Shown: positions 1 through 5,729, counted from the first letter of the stretch. The stretch is DNA of 9,636 nt from ANME-2 cluster archaeon (GCA_023544495.1 JAMJFV010000046.1:4291-13926); one strand, 5' to 3'. Numbers and translations: made by a program. Notes: a model not told the origin generated them from the sequence alone.

Positions 1-610
1 GTCCGTAAGCCACCGCCACTCCCAGTGGATGGAACATCCCGCTTCCGATATACAGATAATTGTCACACACCACATCACCTGCTGAAAAATTACACCCCAG
101 CACCTGCCCTGGATAATGTATCCGTGAATCCCCTTCACCTACAACGCACAATGCGCCCCTCGATTCAAGGAATGCCTTTACATCGTCCAGAGTATGGACA
201 TGCTGTACCGTGGTCAACAGCCCCACAGTTGTACCACTTCCAAGTTCATCAGCCGCTGCTTCGAGTACAGGGATCACATCCACCTTTGCCGGGGTCTCCA
301 TGAATATCACATTATCCATACCGTCAAGCAGTTCGGAATGCCCGAAATGGAACAGGATATCGACCTTACCTGCCAATGCCATGTCCACATCACACGCACC
401 GAAACAGGGATTACCTGAAATTACCACATTGGCCGCCGTACGTCTTTCCAGCTCACAGGCTATGGAAAATGCCCGGCGTTTGAATCCTTCAGGGAACTGG
501 AGACCAATGGTGGCGGCCCCGGATTGTAAAACCAGGTCAGTGATTCCCCCGGTGTCAAAATCAAACATTTCAGCCCCTGGCAGGGTGTCTGAGTCTGGTG
601 TGGTATTCAT
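1..610 (-). CDS. dph2: 2-(3-amino-3-carboxypropyl)histidine synthase Dph2 (diphthamide biosynthesis), C-terminal part cut by window edge
   Basis: Archaeal Dph2 transfers the 3-amino-3-carboxypropyl group of S-adenosylmethionine onto the target histidine of elongation factor 2, the first step of diphthamide synthesis. It is an unusual [4Fe-4S] radical enzyme acting as a homodimer in the cytoplasm. The 203 visible residues read from an ATG whose first base is 610. They contain GLQFPEGFKR near residues 36-45, the motif NPCFGACDVD (67-76) with Cys69/Cys73, and VLGCNFSAGD with Cys173. These fit the first and second cluster-ligand regions of the family; the third Cys would lie beyond the left edge. 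The first dozen residues look like a variable N-terminal extension, and Met15 is an alternative start. No clear Shine-Dalgarno precedes the ATG. The gene begins 9 bases after the hpt stop, so co-transcription with hpt is likely. The family call is strong; the protein is incomplete only because the window ends. Confidence 0.93.
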   Translation of the reverse strand, partial: MNTTPDSDTLPGAEMFDFDTGGITDLVLQSGAATIGLQFPEGFKRRAFSIACELERRTAANVVISGNPCFGACDVDMALAGKVDILFHFGHSELLDGMDNVIFMETPAKVDVIPVLEAAADELGSGTTVGLLTTVQHVHTLDDVKAFLESRGALCVVGEGDSRIHYPGQVLGCNFSAGDVVCDNYLYIGSGMFHPLGVAVAYG

Positions 611-619
611 GGACACAAT

Positions 620-1174
620 TTACTCAATTATTTTAACACCATCAGCATCCACATCGATCTTCACAAGGGTCTTTACCGGGAGTCCGTCACCTTGAAGTAA
701 CAGTGCACCCTCACCCCGTTCTATGACCACTACCGTATCCACGATGTTTGCACCTACACTCTTGACAGCCGTCCAGACAGCCTTCAGTGTTCCCCCGGTA
801 CTGATAACATCGTCAATAATGACCAGCCTTTCATCCCCGGATATCCCGTTGAGGAACAATTCTCCCTTAGAATATCCTGTGGACTGGTCAACCTTCACTT
901 CGCTGGGAAGGCCATATGCCCGTTTCCTGATAATGGACAGGGGCTTACCGGTCCGGAGAGACAACGCCGTACCAATATGGATACCCATGGCTTCAATGGT
1001 CAGGATTTTATCAAAATCCGGCTCCATTACTTCAATGATCCTGTCTGTAACCTCATTCAGCAGTCCGGGTTCCAGATACGGTACCCCGTCGGAGATAGGA
1101 TGTATGAAATAATTATACTCACCCCGCTTCACAATAGGGGCCGCCTTCAATGATTCTTCCAGTAGACCGTGCAT
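620..1174 (-). CDS. hpt: Hypoxanthine/guanine phosphoribosyltransferase, archaeal type
   Basis: This enzyme salvages hypoxanthine (and guanine) by transferring 5-phosphoribose from PRPP, giving IMP or GMP in the cytosol. The 184-residue product has the usual length for archaeal Hpt. It shows the family N-terminus (LLEESLKAAPIVKRGEYNYF, residues 4-23), HPISDGVP (25-32), the segment IEAMGIHIGTALS (60-72), and IRKRAYGLP followed by DQSTGYSKGEL. The PRPP-binding loop VIIDDVISTGGT is at 118-129, with the paired Asp121/Asp122. The C-terminal VIERGEG and VKTLVKIDV blocks also match archaeal Hpt, which separates it from adenine or orotate phosphoribosyltransferases. The start is an ATG without an obvious Shine-Dalgarno. 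The gene lies 67 bases after the flavodoxin stop and 9 bases before dph2 in the same direction. It could have its own promoter in the 67-base gap, but the only TATA-like run (1181-1190) sits too close to the ATG to be convincing. Confidence 0.95.
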   Translation of the reverse strand: MHGLLEESLKAAPIVKRGEYNYFIHPISDGVPYLEPGLLNEVTDRIIEVMEPDFDKILTIEAMGIHIGTALSLRTGKPLSIIRKRAYGLPSEVKVDQSTGYSKGELFLNGISGDERLVIIDDVISTGGTLKAVWTAVKSVGANIVDTVVVIERGEGALLLQGDGLPVKTLVKIDVDADGVKIIE

Positions 1175-1241
1175 ATTTTGGATTATATGACCGAAACCCT
1201 CTTGTACCTATCGCATTCTTTTGACGGCACGCAGGAGGATC

Positions 1242-1676
1242 CTATTTTTTCTTCATGGCCTCTGCCAGGTCCTTGCCCAGTCGGTTACACTCCTTGATAT
1301 CCTTGTCATCAGGTTTATACTGGACCCTGAGCACAGGGTCAAGGACATCTATTCCACCGTTTCGCATCTTTTCGGCTATCATGTGAGGAGCTTCACCGCT
1401 CCAGCCATACGATCCAAATGCTGCGCCCACTTTACCTTTTACCCCGGCCTTCACCAAATTGTCAACGAATTTTTCAAGGGGAGGCAGTATGGTATAGTGA
1501 AACGTGGATGAGCCTATCGCAATGGCATCGGCCGCCGCAACATCTTCCGGTTTCCAGTCATAGAAACTCTTGATCTCTACATCTACATTCCTTGACCGTG
1601 CACCATCTGCTAAGGCATCAGCCATGATCTTGGTATTTCCCTGGGTACTTAGATAAACTACTGCAAGTTTTGGCAT
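1242..1676 (-). CDS. Stand-alone flavodoxin (FMN-binding, similar to the flavodoxin domain of FprA-type flavoproteins)
   Basis: The 144-residue protein is a single flavodoxin domain, a small cytosolic FMN electron carrier. Counting from the ATG at 1676, the phosphate-binding loop is STQGNT (10-15). GSSTFHYTILPP (55-66) is the first loop around the isoalloxazine ring, and GSYGWSGEA (88-96) is the second, in the style of the C-terminal domain of archaeal F420H2 oxidase FprA. Here the flavodiiron domain is absent, so it stands alone. The C-terminus ends in a lysine-rich tail. A TTG twelve bases upstream (1688) would add four residues (MCDK). A GAAAGG at 1689-1694 lies directly against that TTG and 12 bases before the ATG. 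I prefer the ATG because the protein then starts right before the first beta strand. The redox partner cannot be read from the sequence. The gene is divergent from the DUF2111 gene across a 334-base repeat-bearing intergenic region and is followed by hpt and dph2. Confidence 0.88.
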   Translation of the reverse strand: MPKLAVVYLSTQGNTKIMADALADGARSRNVDVEIKSFYDWKPEDVAAADAIAIGSSTFHYTILPPLEKFVDNLVKAGVKGKVGAAFGSYGWSGEAPHMIAEKMRNGGIDVLDPVLRVQYKPDDKDIKECNRLGKDLAEAMKKK

Positions 1677-1722
1677 TTTATCACACAACCTTTCTTTTAT
1701 TAGATGGGGCTGATGTTACGTT

Positions 1723-1738
1723 GTCATCACACGATGAC
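1723..1738. promoter_or_regulatory. Perfect 6-4-6 inverted repeat upstream of flavodoxin gene
   Basis: GTCATC and GATGAC flank the four bases ACAC. The element lies about 47 bases upstream of the flavodoxin ATG, on the leader side of the candidate TATA box. It could be an operator half-site pair or a weak hairpin in the leader RNA. A palindrome this short can occur by chance. Confidence 0.25.
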
Positions 1739-1815
1739 CGTGCACCGACAAGAAGATCTTCCATATCGGTCACATAAATTGAACACATAAAGGTATACTT
1801 CATGTATTGATAACC

Positions 1816-1825
1816 CTATAAAATG
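1816..1825 (-). promoter_or_regulatory. Candidate archaeal TATA box for flavodoxin (leftward)
   Basis: Read on the minus strand this is CATTTTATAG, a fair match to the archaeal box A. Transcription would begin around 1794, giving a leader of roughly 115-120 bases before the flavodoxin ATG. That is long for an archaeon, and other A/T-rich words at 1771-1793 are alternatives, so the assignment is tentative. Confidence 0.3.
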
Positions 1826-1850
1826 TTCTCATTGCTCCTTAATATATGTA

Positions 1851-1933
1851 TCGTATCAATGTATTGCGGGTCTATCCATCATATCAATGTATCTCGTATC
1901 AATGTATTGCGGGTCTATCCATCATATCAATGT
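1851..1933. repeat. Tandem direct repeat: two identical 40-base copies, 3-base spacer
   Basis: Copy 1 is 1851-1890 and copy 2 is 1894-1933, identical over all 40 bases, with ATC between them (period 43). Each copy begins with TCGTATCAATGTATTGCGGG and ends with CATATCAATGT, so each carries the word TATCAATGT at both ends. The identity ends abruptly on both sides. The spacer is far too short for a CRISPR. The array sits between the divergent flavodoxin and DUF2111 genes, upstream of the likely TATA element of the latter. It could be a duplicated regulator-binding site or a recent neutral duplication; perfect identity points to recent origin or selection. Confidence 0.9.
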
Positions 1934-1963
1934 CATGTCTTGGAAAACTATTTCAATAGAGAT

Positions 1964-1971
1964 TCATATAC
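1964..1971 (+). promoter_or_regulatory. Candidate TATA element for DUF2111 gene
   Basis: The word TCATATAC is the best TATA-like element at a suitable distance. It predicts initiation around 1990-1995, giving a leader of about 15-20 bases that still includes the AAGGAG Shine-Dalgarno at 1996-2001. The match to box A consensus is only partial. An alternative TATA-like run lies at 1840-1849, upstream of the tandem repeat. Confidence 0.3.
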
Positions 1972-2010
1972 AATAATGGGCAGTTCATTTTAATTAAGGA
2001 GTGGAAGAAG

Positions 2011-2418
2011 ATGGAATATCTGGGTATAACTATAACAGCGGATTCAACAGGAAAAGATATCGTATCGATAGCAAAAGCATTCCATGATATTGTGGGTCTT
2101 CCTATAACTATGCGGACGCTGAACTCACCCGGAGTAAGGATAGAGAAGGGAAAAGTACTGGATTATCACTATACGGGTCCTGTACTCGAAAAGGCGCTTA
2201 AGACAAATTCAACTATAAGGACCATTCCGAAGACCGGTGATTATACCGGCATCCCGGTTGTAGTTTCCACGATCAAGAACGAGGATGGTTATGGGATAGC
2301 TGCCATCGGTATCGTGGACGTGGTAGGAACTATCGATTTAGGGGCGGCATTTGGGGACTATCCCCAGATCGTCAATCAGGTGAGCGAAATCCTGAGAAGC
2401 AGGGTAAGTACACCGTAG
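2011..2418 (+). CDS. DUF2111 family protein (archaeal, function unknown)
   Basis: This 135-residue soluble protein resembles DUF2111, a family I know mainly from methanogenic archaea. Recognisable blocks are GLPITMRTLNSPGVRIEKGK (residues 29-48), DYHYTGPVLEKALKTN, the central TGIPVVVSTIKNEDGYGIAA, and IGIVDVVGTIDLG. The pattern of a glycine-rich strand, VVVxxIKxExGxxIAAIGIVDV, resembles PAS- or Cache-like small-molecule sensor folds; that is inference from strand pattern only. No membrane segment or DNA-binding motif is present. The ATG is preceded by AAGGAG at 1996-2001 with 9 bases spacing, a good Shine-Dalgarno, so the start is secure. It is the only plus-strand gene in the left 7.5 kb, divergent from the flavodoxin and convergent with the DUF98 gene (38 bases apart). 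The tandem repeat upstream hints at regulated expression. No function is assigned. Confidence 0.82.
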   Translation: MEYLGITITADSTGKDIVSIAKAFHDIVGLPITMRTLNSPGVRIEKGKVLDYHYTGPVLEKALKTNSTIRTIPKTGDYTGIPVVVSTIKNEDGYGIAAIGIVDVVGTIDLGAAFGDYPQIVNQVSEILRSRVSTP

Positions 2419-2456
2419 CACTACGAACAACGAACTACGATAATACGTCCCTTCAA
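2419..2456. other. Convergent intergenic spacer with ACGAAC-type low-complexity sequence
   Basis: Only 38 bases separate the stop codons of the DUF2111 and DUF98 genes. The spacer contains CACTACGAACAACGAACTAC, a degenerate tandem of ACGAAC/ACTACGA words. No oligo-T terminator is present on either strand, so read-through in both directions is possible. Confidence 0.5.
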
Positions 2457-2987
2457 TTACAGTTCCCATCGTGCATCCACAGGGAAGAGTTCATTTATCC
2501 ACATAAGTATCCTGCCCCCGTGGATGATACAGTATTCTCTCGACAGCACCGTGATGTCCTTGAAAATTCCATCTCCATCTTTCATATCTATATTGAGGAT
2601 ATCCCTTCTGGTCTCAAGCTTGTACTTCCTCAAAATGCGCCCGATGGGAATGTCGGCACGCATCAGGTCATCTCTCATACCCAGCGGCATTGAATTTATA
2701 GGTGACAGGGACCGGGCCAGTACATAGGGAATTTCCCCGACTGATAGCACAACTTCCCGATGGTTGACGGGCTCGCCGGGCTCTATCATAAGTAATTCAG
2801 CATCAGCATCAGTGGCATTTATTTCTTCCTGATAACGGGTTTGCACATCGACCGTTCGCTTGGTCATGACCTCGAGCAGATACGTAACTGAGCCGTCAGT
2901 ACCGGCACATATCCTGAGGATAGTGGGAATATCCAGATGTTTTAGCTTGTCAAACGACTCCTGCCCCATCCGGCCCACCGTATCCAA
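2457..2987 (-). CDS. DUF98 protein, chorismate pyruvate-lyase-like (archaeal)
   Basis: The 176-residue product looks like the archaeal DUF98 family, which shares the UbiC-like chorismate lyase fold. Chorismate lyases release pyruvate from chorismate to give 4-hydroxybenzoate, which in methanogens is a plausible precursor of the aromatic part of methanopterin. That role is inferred from family and lineage, not shown here. Visible blocks are LRICAGTDGSVTYLLEVMT (residues 24-42), LMIEPGEPVNHREVVL, the typical MRADIPIGRILRKYKLETRR (108-127), and a C-terminal SREYCIIHGGRILMWINELF. There is no helix-turn-helix domain, which separates it from GntR/UTRA regulators of the same fold. The start is TTG at 2987, 3 bases after the DUF5611 stop, with CAGGA (2995-2999) about 8 bases upstream. 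An ATG at 2969 (MGQESF) is the alternative and would shorten it by six residues. Tight spacing implies co-transcription with the DUF5611 gene. Confidence 0.78.
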   Translation of the reverse strand: MDTVGRMGQESFDKLKHLDIPTILRICAGTDGSVTYLLEVMTKRTVDVQTRYQEEINATDADAELLMIEPGEPVNHREVVLSVGEIPYVLARSLSPINSMPLGMRDDLMRADIPIGRILRKYKLETRRDILNIDMKDGDGIFKDITVLSREYCIIHGGRILMWINELFPVDARWEL

Positions 2988-2990
2988 ATA

Positions 2991-3308
2991 TTAATCCTGC
3001 ACTTCTTTCTTTGCCATCTTTGCACGCTGTTTTGCATCATAACCTGTGGCATCATTCAGGAACTGCCTGAATATTTTGTTTGAATTGAGTATCTCCTCAT
3101 CAGAAGAATCGGGATTTGACACGGTTTCAACACAAAGCTTCTTATCTGCTATCCAGGCTTCCACAGATTTCAGTGCACCATAGCTTACAAATAGTCTTCC
3201 GTCCTGTTCGGTCACACCGGCAGGAAAGGCATTTACCATTATGTCCTTGATCCGTTCCATTTCGGGTTTGAATCCTCGTTTTAACTTGTATTCAGTAATA
3301 AATATCAC
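2991..3308 (-). CDS. DUF5611 family small archaeal protein; start codon uncertain (GTG 3308, GTG 3320 or ATT 3299)
   Basis: A small soluble protein of about 102-109 residues resembling the archaeal DUF5611 family, function unknown. Blocks seen are EYKLKRGFKPEMERIKDIM at the N-terminus, DGRLFVSYGALKSVEAWIADK in the middle, LCVETVSNPDSSDEEIL, and the helix FLNDATGYDAKQRAKMAKKE at the C-terminus. The reading frame upstream of ITEYK has no ATG. GTG at 3320 and GTG at 3308 are the available starts. However, the sequence AGGTGA at 3305-3310 is a strong Shine-Dalgarno that contains the GTG at 3308 and lies 5 bases before an ATT (3299) placed exactly where the family normally begins. A TATA-like element at 3331-3342 predicts initiation near 3312, which would exclude the GTG at 3320. 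I give 3308 as the nearest conventional start. The gene follows aspartate kinase by about 40 bases and precedes the DUF98 gene by 3. Confidence 0.75.
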   Translation of the reverse strand: MIFITEYKLKRGFKPEMERIKDIMVNAFPAGVTEQDGRLFVSYGALKSVEAWIADKKLCVETVSNPDSSDEEILNSNKIFRQFLNDATGYDAKQRAKMAKKEVQD

Positions 3309-3330
3309 CTGCAATATCACTTAATTGGAT

Positions 3331-3342
3331 TAGATAAAATAC
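3331..3342 (-). promoter_or_regulatory. Candidate TATA box for DUF5611-DUF98 transcript
   Basis: The minus strand reads GTATTTTATCTA, a reasonable box A match located in the short gap after the aspartate kinase stop codon. Initiation about 25 bases downstream would fall near 3312, just before the AGGTGA Shine-Dalgarno at 3305-3310. This would let DUF5611 and DUF98 be transcribed independently of aspartate kinase. Confidence 0.35.
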
Positions 3343-3349
3343 TTTGCCT

Positions 3350-4744
3350 TTAGAGTTTTTCAAGCTCGAATTCCTTGTGAAGTACCCGGACTGCTTTTGC
3401 GGCCGTATCTTTCCTGACCACAAAGGAAATGTTATGCTGGGACGAACCCTGGCTGATCATTATCACGTTAACACCATTATTGCCCAGTGCGCCGAAGACC
3501 CGGCCGGCAACACCGGGCGTGCCTGCCATGCCCACACCGACCACTGCAACTACAGAAATATTGATATCGTGTTCAATCTCACCTACAACACCATTCCTGA
3601 ACTCTTGCTTCAAAGCTCTTACCGCTTTTTTAGCATGTGATTCATCGACCACCGTAGACATGTTAGCTTCAGATGAACCCTGGCTGATCATTTTGATGTT
3701 CACACCCGCATTTGCAAGAGCACTGAACGCCCTGGCCGCCACTCCGATAGTGCCCACCATACCCGCACCGCTGATGTTTATCAGAGCCACCTTATCGACA
3801 ACAGTAACGGCCTTGACAATATTCTGTGAGGTTTCCTCATCCTTTACCACCAGTGTACCCGGATATTCGGGGTCAAAGGTGTTCTTGACCCTCACGGGAA
3901 TGCCCTTGCGAATGGCAGGTTCGATAGCCTTGGGATGAAGCACTTTAGCACCGAAGAAAGACATCTCCATGGCCTCAATATACGAAATGACCGGTAAAGG
4001 TCTTGCTTCAGGTACAATTTTAGGGTCCGTGGTCATTATACCATGTACCTCTTTCCAGAGCCATATTTCATCAGCATTGACAGCCGCACCTATAATGGAC
4101 GCGGTAAAATCAGATCCGCCACGGCCAAGCGTTGTAACAATGCCATGCTCACTCTCTCCGATAAAACCCGTTATTACCGGTATAGTATGTTCAATTAATG
4201 GCGCAATGTGCTCTCCCACTGCTGTGTATGTGGGGTCAAGAGGGTGAGCAGCCCCGTAATTATCATCTGTGATAATGCCAATTCCGCCACCTGTGAATGA
4301 TTGGGATTCCACGCCAAGGGTCCTGATGGAGGCGGATAATATGGGTGCTGCAAGACGTTCACCGTATGACGAGAGATAATCGATTGAACGTGGTGTGAGT
4401 TCACCAAGGTAGCAGATACCTGTCAGTGCTTTCTCAATATCTTCAATCCTGGCATCCAGTTCTGCTATTACTTCTTCGGCAAGATCTTCGCTAACAGCAT
4501 CATGAACCGCCTTATGGTGTTTTTGAGTGATATCTGCTATGAATTCCTTTACCTGGGATACCTTTCCCTCACTGACAGCGTCATTTGCAGCATCCAGAAT
4601 AGTATCTGTGATCCCTCCAAGTGCCGATGTAACAACCGCGACCTGGTCACCCCGGTCCCGGTAACTTTTCACCAGCTCTGCTACATGCTTCATTCTATCG
4701 CCATCAGCCACTGATGTTCCGCCAAACTTCATTACCAACTTCAC
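3350..4744 (-). CDS. lysC: Aspartate kinase with two C-terminal ACT domains
   Basis: Aspartate kinase phosphorylates L-aspartate to aspartyl phosphate, the first step toward lysine, threonine, methionine and isoleucine. The 464-residue protein has the amino-acid kinase domain at about 1-285, with KFGGTSV at residues 6-12, the VTSALGGITD loop, SYGERLAAPIL, and the substrate/ATP motif GRGGSDFT at 207-214. FFGAKVLHPKAIEPA follows. Two tandem ACT domains come next (about 317-385 and 396-464), each with an MISQGSS motif (352-358 and 429-435) that in this family contributes to the effector site, so allosteric feedback is expected. No homoserine dehydrogenase domain is fused. The start is GTG at 4744, giving MKLVMKFGGTSV, an N-terminus that parallels other archaeal aspartate kinases; ATG at 4732 is possible but would remove the start of the first strand. 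No strong Shine-Dalgarno is seen. DUF5611 and DUF98 genes follow; no other aspartate-pathway gene is in the window. Confidence 0.96.
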   Translation of the reverse strand: MKLVMKFGGTSVADGDRMKHVAELVKSYRDRGDQVAVVTSALGGITDTILDAANDAVSEGKVSQVKEFIADITQKHHKAVHDAVSEDLAEEVIAELDARIEDIEKALTGICYLGELTPRSIDYLSSYGERLAAPILSASIRTLGVESQSFTGGGIGIITDDNYGAAHPLDPTYTAVGEHIAPLIEHTIPVITGFIGESEHGIVTTLGRGGSDFTASIIGAAVNADEIWLWKEVHGIMTTDPKIVPEARPLPVISYIEAMEMSFFGAKVLHPKAIEPAIRKGIPVRVKNTFDPEYPGTLVVKDEETSQNIVKAVTVVDKVALINISGAGMVGTIGVAARAFSALANAGVNIKMISQGSSEANMSTVVDESHAKKAVRALKQEFRNGVVGEIEHDINISVVAVVGVGMAGTPGVAGRVFGALGNNGVNVIMISQGSSQHNISFVVRKDTAAKAVRVLHKEFELEKL

Positions 4745-4803
4745 AGGAAAACCACTACCTATTAATTGCAGTAACCTTACTGGTCAGATTGATAGATAAG
4801 ATT

Positions 4804-4819
4804 TTGTATTTGCATACAA
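4804..4819. promoter_or_regulatory. Perfect 6-4-6 palindrome upstream of aspartate kinase
   Basis: TTGTAT and ATACAA flank TTGC, centred about 67 bases upstream of the aspartate kinase GTG. Such a dyad could bind a dimeric regulator controlling amino-acid synthesis. It could equally be chance in A/T-rich DNA; no regulator gene is nearby. Confidence 0.3.
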
Positions 4820-4863
4820 TGGCAGAACCAGGTAAATAAATGAAAATGTAAAACTGACTGAAT

Positions 4864-4916
4864 AAAAAAATTATGGTACAATTTGAATTGATGAAAAGGA
4901 TAAAAATAATCAAAAA
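4864..4916 (-). terminator. Oligo-T termination zone downstream of rps3ae
   Basis: Transcripts leaving rps3ae leftward meet T5 at 4912-4916, T5 at 4902-4906 and T7 at 4864-4870, 43-95 bases after the stop codon. Archaeal RNA polymerase terminates at such runs without needing a hairpin, and no strong stem is visible here. The T7 run is the best single site. Confidence 0.55.
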
Positions 4917-4958
4917 TGAAACGAAACGATACTGAACGAAAACGAAAGAATGCCAGGC

Positions 4959-5627
4959 TCAGGTGGCCTCGGCATTCACTTCAGAATCGGTAGCAACAGG
5001 TTCAGCACTAACCTCAGGTTCGAGTATAATAGGTTTTTCTATCCCCGCAGGTTCGCTCAGTACACGTGTTTTCAGCATCTCTACCCGCCTCAGAGGATAC
5101 ACACCCTTTACGTCTCTGTATATCTGGGCTGAAAGTTTGCCCAGGACAGCATCCTGTATAAAAGTATTGAAATCCAGCTGCTTTGCTCTTCTCAGGACTA
5201 TCATGGTCATGATCTGGCGAATTGCTGTTATCTGACTGGACTTTGCTCTCTTGATCGTAAAACAGGTTGGTTTTACCCTTATCGTGTAACCGTCCTTCGT
5301 CGTTACATCCATATACGAAGTTATCATAGATGTCTGGCGTTTCACCAGTGACCTGAGATAATCCCTGGTTAGTTCATGGCCCATGAACTTGGTATAGGCA
5401 GAATCTCCACCCACCTGGTCTATCATCAAAGACAGTTTCACATTCTGTTTGGACATATCATTTGTGACATCTCCAAGTGTAATCTCAATAACCCTGCCCA
5501 TTAACAGTTTCGGGTCGCTTGCAGGTGTTTCGCCGATTTCCTGCTGCCCCATCATTTCAGGTGTGACAATACTGTACCATTGCTTGGATTTCCAGCCGTC
5601 TACCTTTCTTGGACTTTTCTTTGCCAA
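4959..5627 (-). CDS. rps3ae: 30S ribosomal protein S3Ae (eS1 family)
   Basis: A structural protein of the archaeal small ribosomal subunit, homologous to eukaryotic S3a/eS1. The 222-residue protein begins with a basic tail (AKKSPRKVDGWKSKQWYSIV) typical of archaeal S3Ae. It continues with TPEMMGQQEIGETPASDP (about 22-39), a Gly/Asp-rich segment, the RDYLRSLVKRQTSMI helix, VKPTCFTIKRAKSSQ, and QIYRDVKGVYPLRRVEMLKT. The last 25-30 residues form an acidic, Ala/Glu/Pro-rich tail with repeated EVSAEP/SEVNAE-like words, probably disordered. The start is TTG at 5627. It is supported by a near-ideal Shine-Dalgarno GGAGG (5635-5639) spaced 7 bases, and by the expected AKK N-terminus. The gene has its own TATA box at 5730-5738, just past the upstream UPF0201 stop, so it can be transcribed separately at the high level needed for a ribosomal protein. 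Oligo-T runs lie downstream. Confidence 0.96.
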   Translation of the reverse strand: MAKKSPRKVDGWKSKQWYSIVTPEMMGQQEIGETPASDPKLLMGRVIEITLGDVTNDMSKQNVKLSLMIDQVGGDSAYTKFMGHELTRDYLRSLVKRQTSMITSYMDVTTKDGYTIRVKPTCFTIKRAKSSQITAIRQIMTMIVLRRAKQLDFNTFIQDAVLGKLSAQIYRDVKGVYPLRRVEMLKTRVLSEPAGIEKPIILEPEVSAEPVATDSEVNAEAT

Positions 5628-5729
5628 ACTTGTTCCTCCGATTGTAACATTAATTTAACGTATTGTGATTTTCACCAGACTTTGATGAAATTATCTATAT
5701 CGTGATGAGTACCTAAGTGGGTGTATCAT

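Larger units (their letters stand above)
1677..2010. promoter_or_regulatory. Divergent intergenic region between flavodoxin and DUF2111 genes
   Basis: This 334-base A/T-rich stretch holds no convincing gene. It contains a 6-4-6 palindrome (1723-1738), minus-strand TATA-like sequence (1816-1825), an exact 40-base direct repeat in two copies (1851-1890 and 1894-1933), a plus-strand TATA-like element (1964-1971) and a Shine-Dalgarno for the DUF2111 gene (1996-2001). The core TATCAATGTA-like word occurs four times, starting at 1854, 1882, 1897 and 1925, with alternating spacing of 28 and 15 bases. A related inverted word, TGTATTGATA, is at 1803-1812. This arrangement suggests regulatory DNA serving both divergent genes; no regulator can be named. 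Confidence 0.55.
4745..4958. other. A/T-rich intergenic region between rps3ae and aspartate kinase
   Basis: These 214 bases hold no credible gene. The left part includes a TTGTAT-TTGC-ATACAA palindrome (4804-4819) upstream of aspartate kinase and A/T-rich words that could serve as its TATA element, such as CATTTATTT on the minus strand near 4838. The right part holds oligo-A runs on the plus strand (oligo-T in transcripts leaving rps3ae) and a degenerate AACGAAA tandem at 4920-4948. Confidence 0.5.

Noticed and set aside
1231..1270. Plus-strand AGGAGGAT followed by ATG as a gene start
   Set aside because: Spacing to the ATG is too long, and the frame runs antisense through the well-supported flavodoxin gene.
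1851..1933. The two repeats as a minimal CRISPR array
   Set aside because: The spacer is 3 bases, there are only two copies, and no cas gene is present.
3429..3938. Plus-strand 169-residue open frame
   Set aside because: It is the complement of the aspartate kinase ACT domains, with low-complexity composition and no recognisable motif.
4885..4936. C/D box guide RNA (TTGATGA ... CTGA) in the spacer after rps3ae
   Set aside because: The C box lacks the usual purine, no internal D'/C' pair is visible, and the region is simple A-rich sequence.
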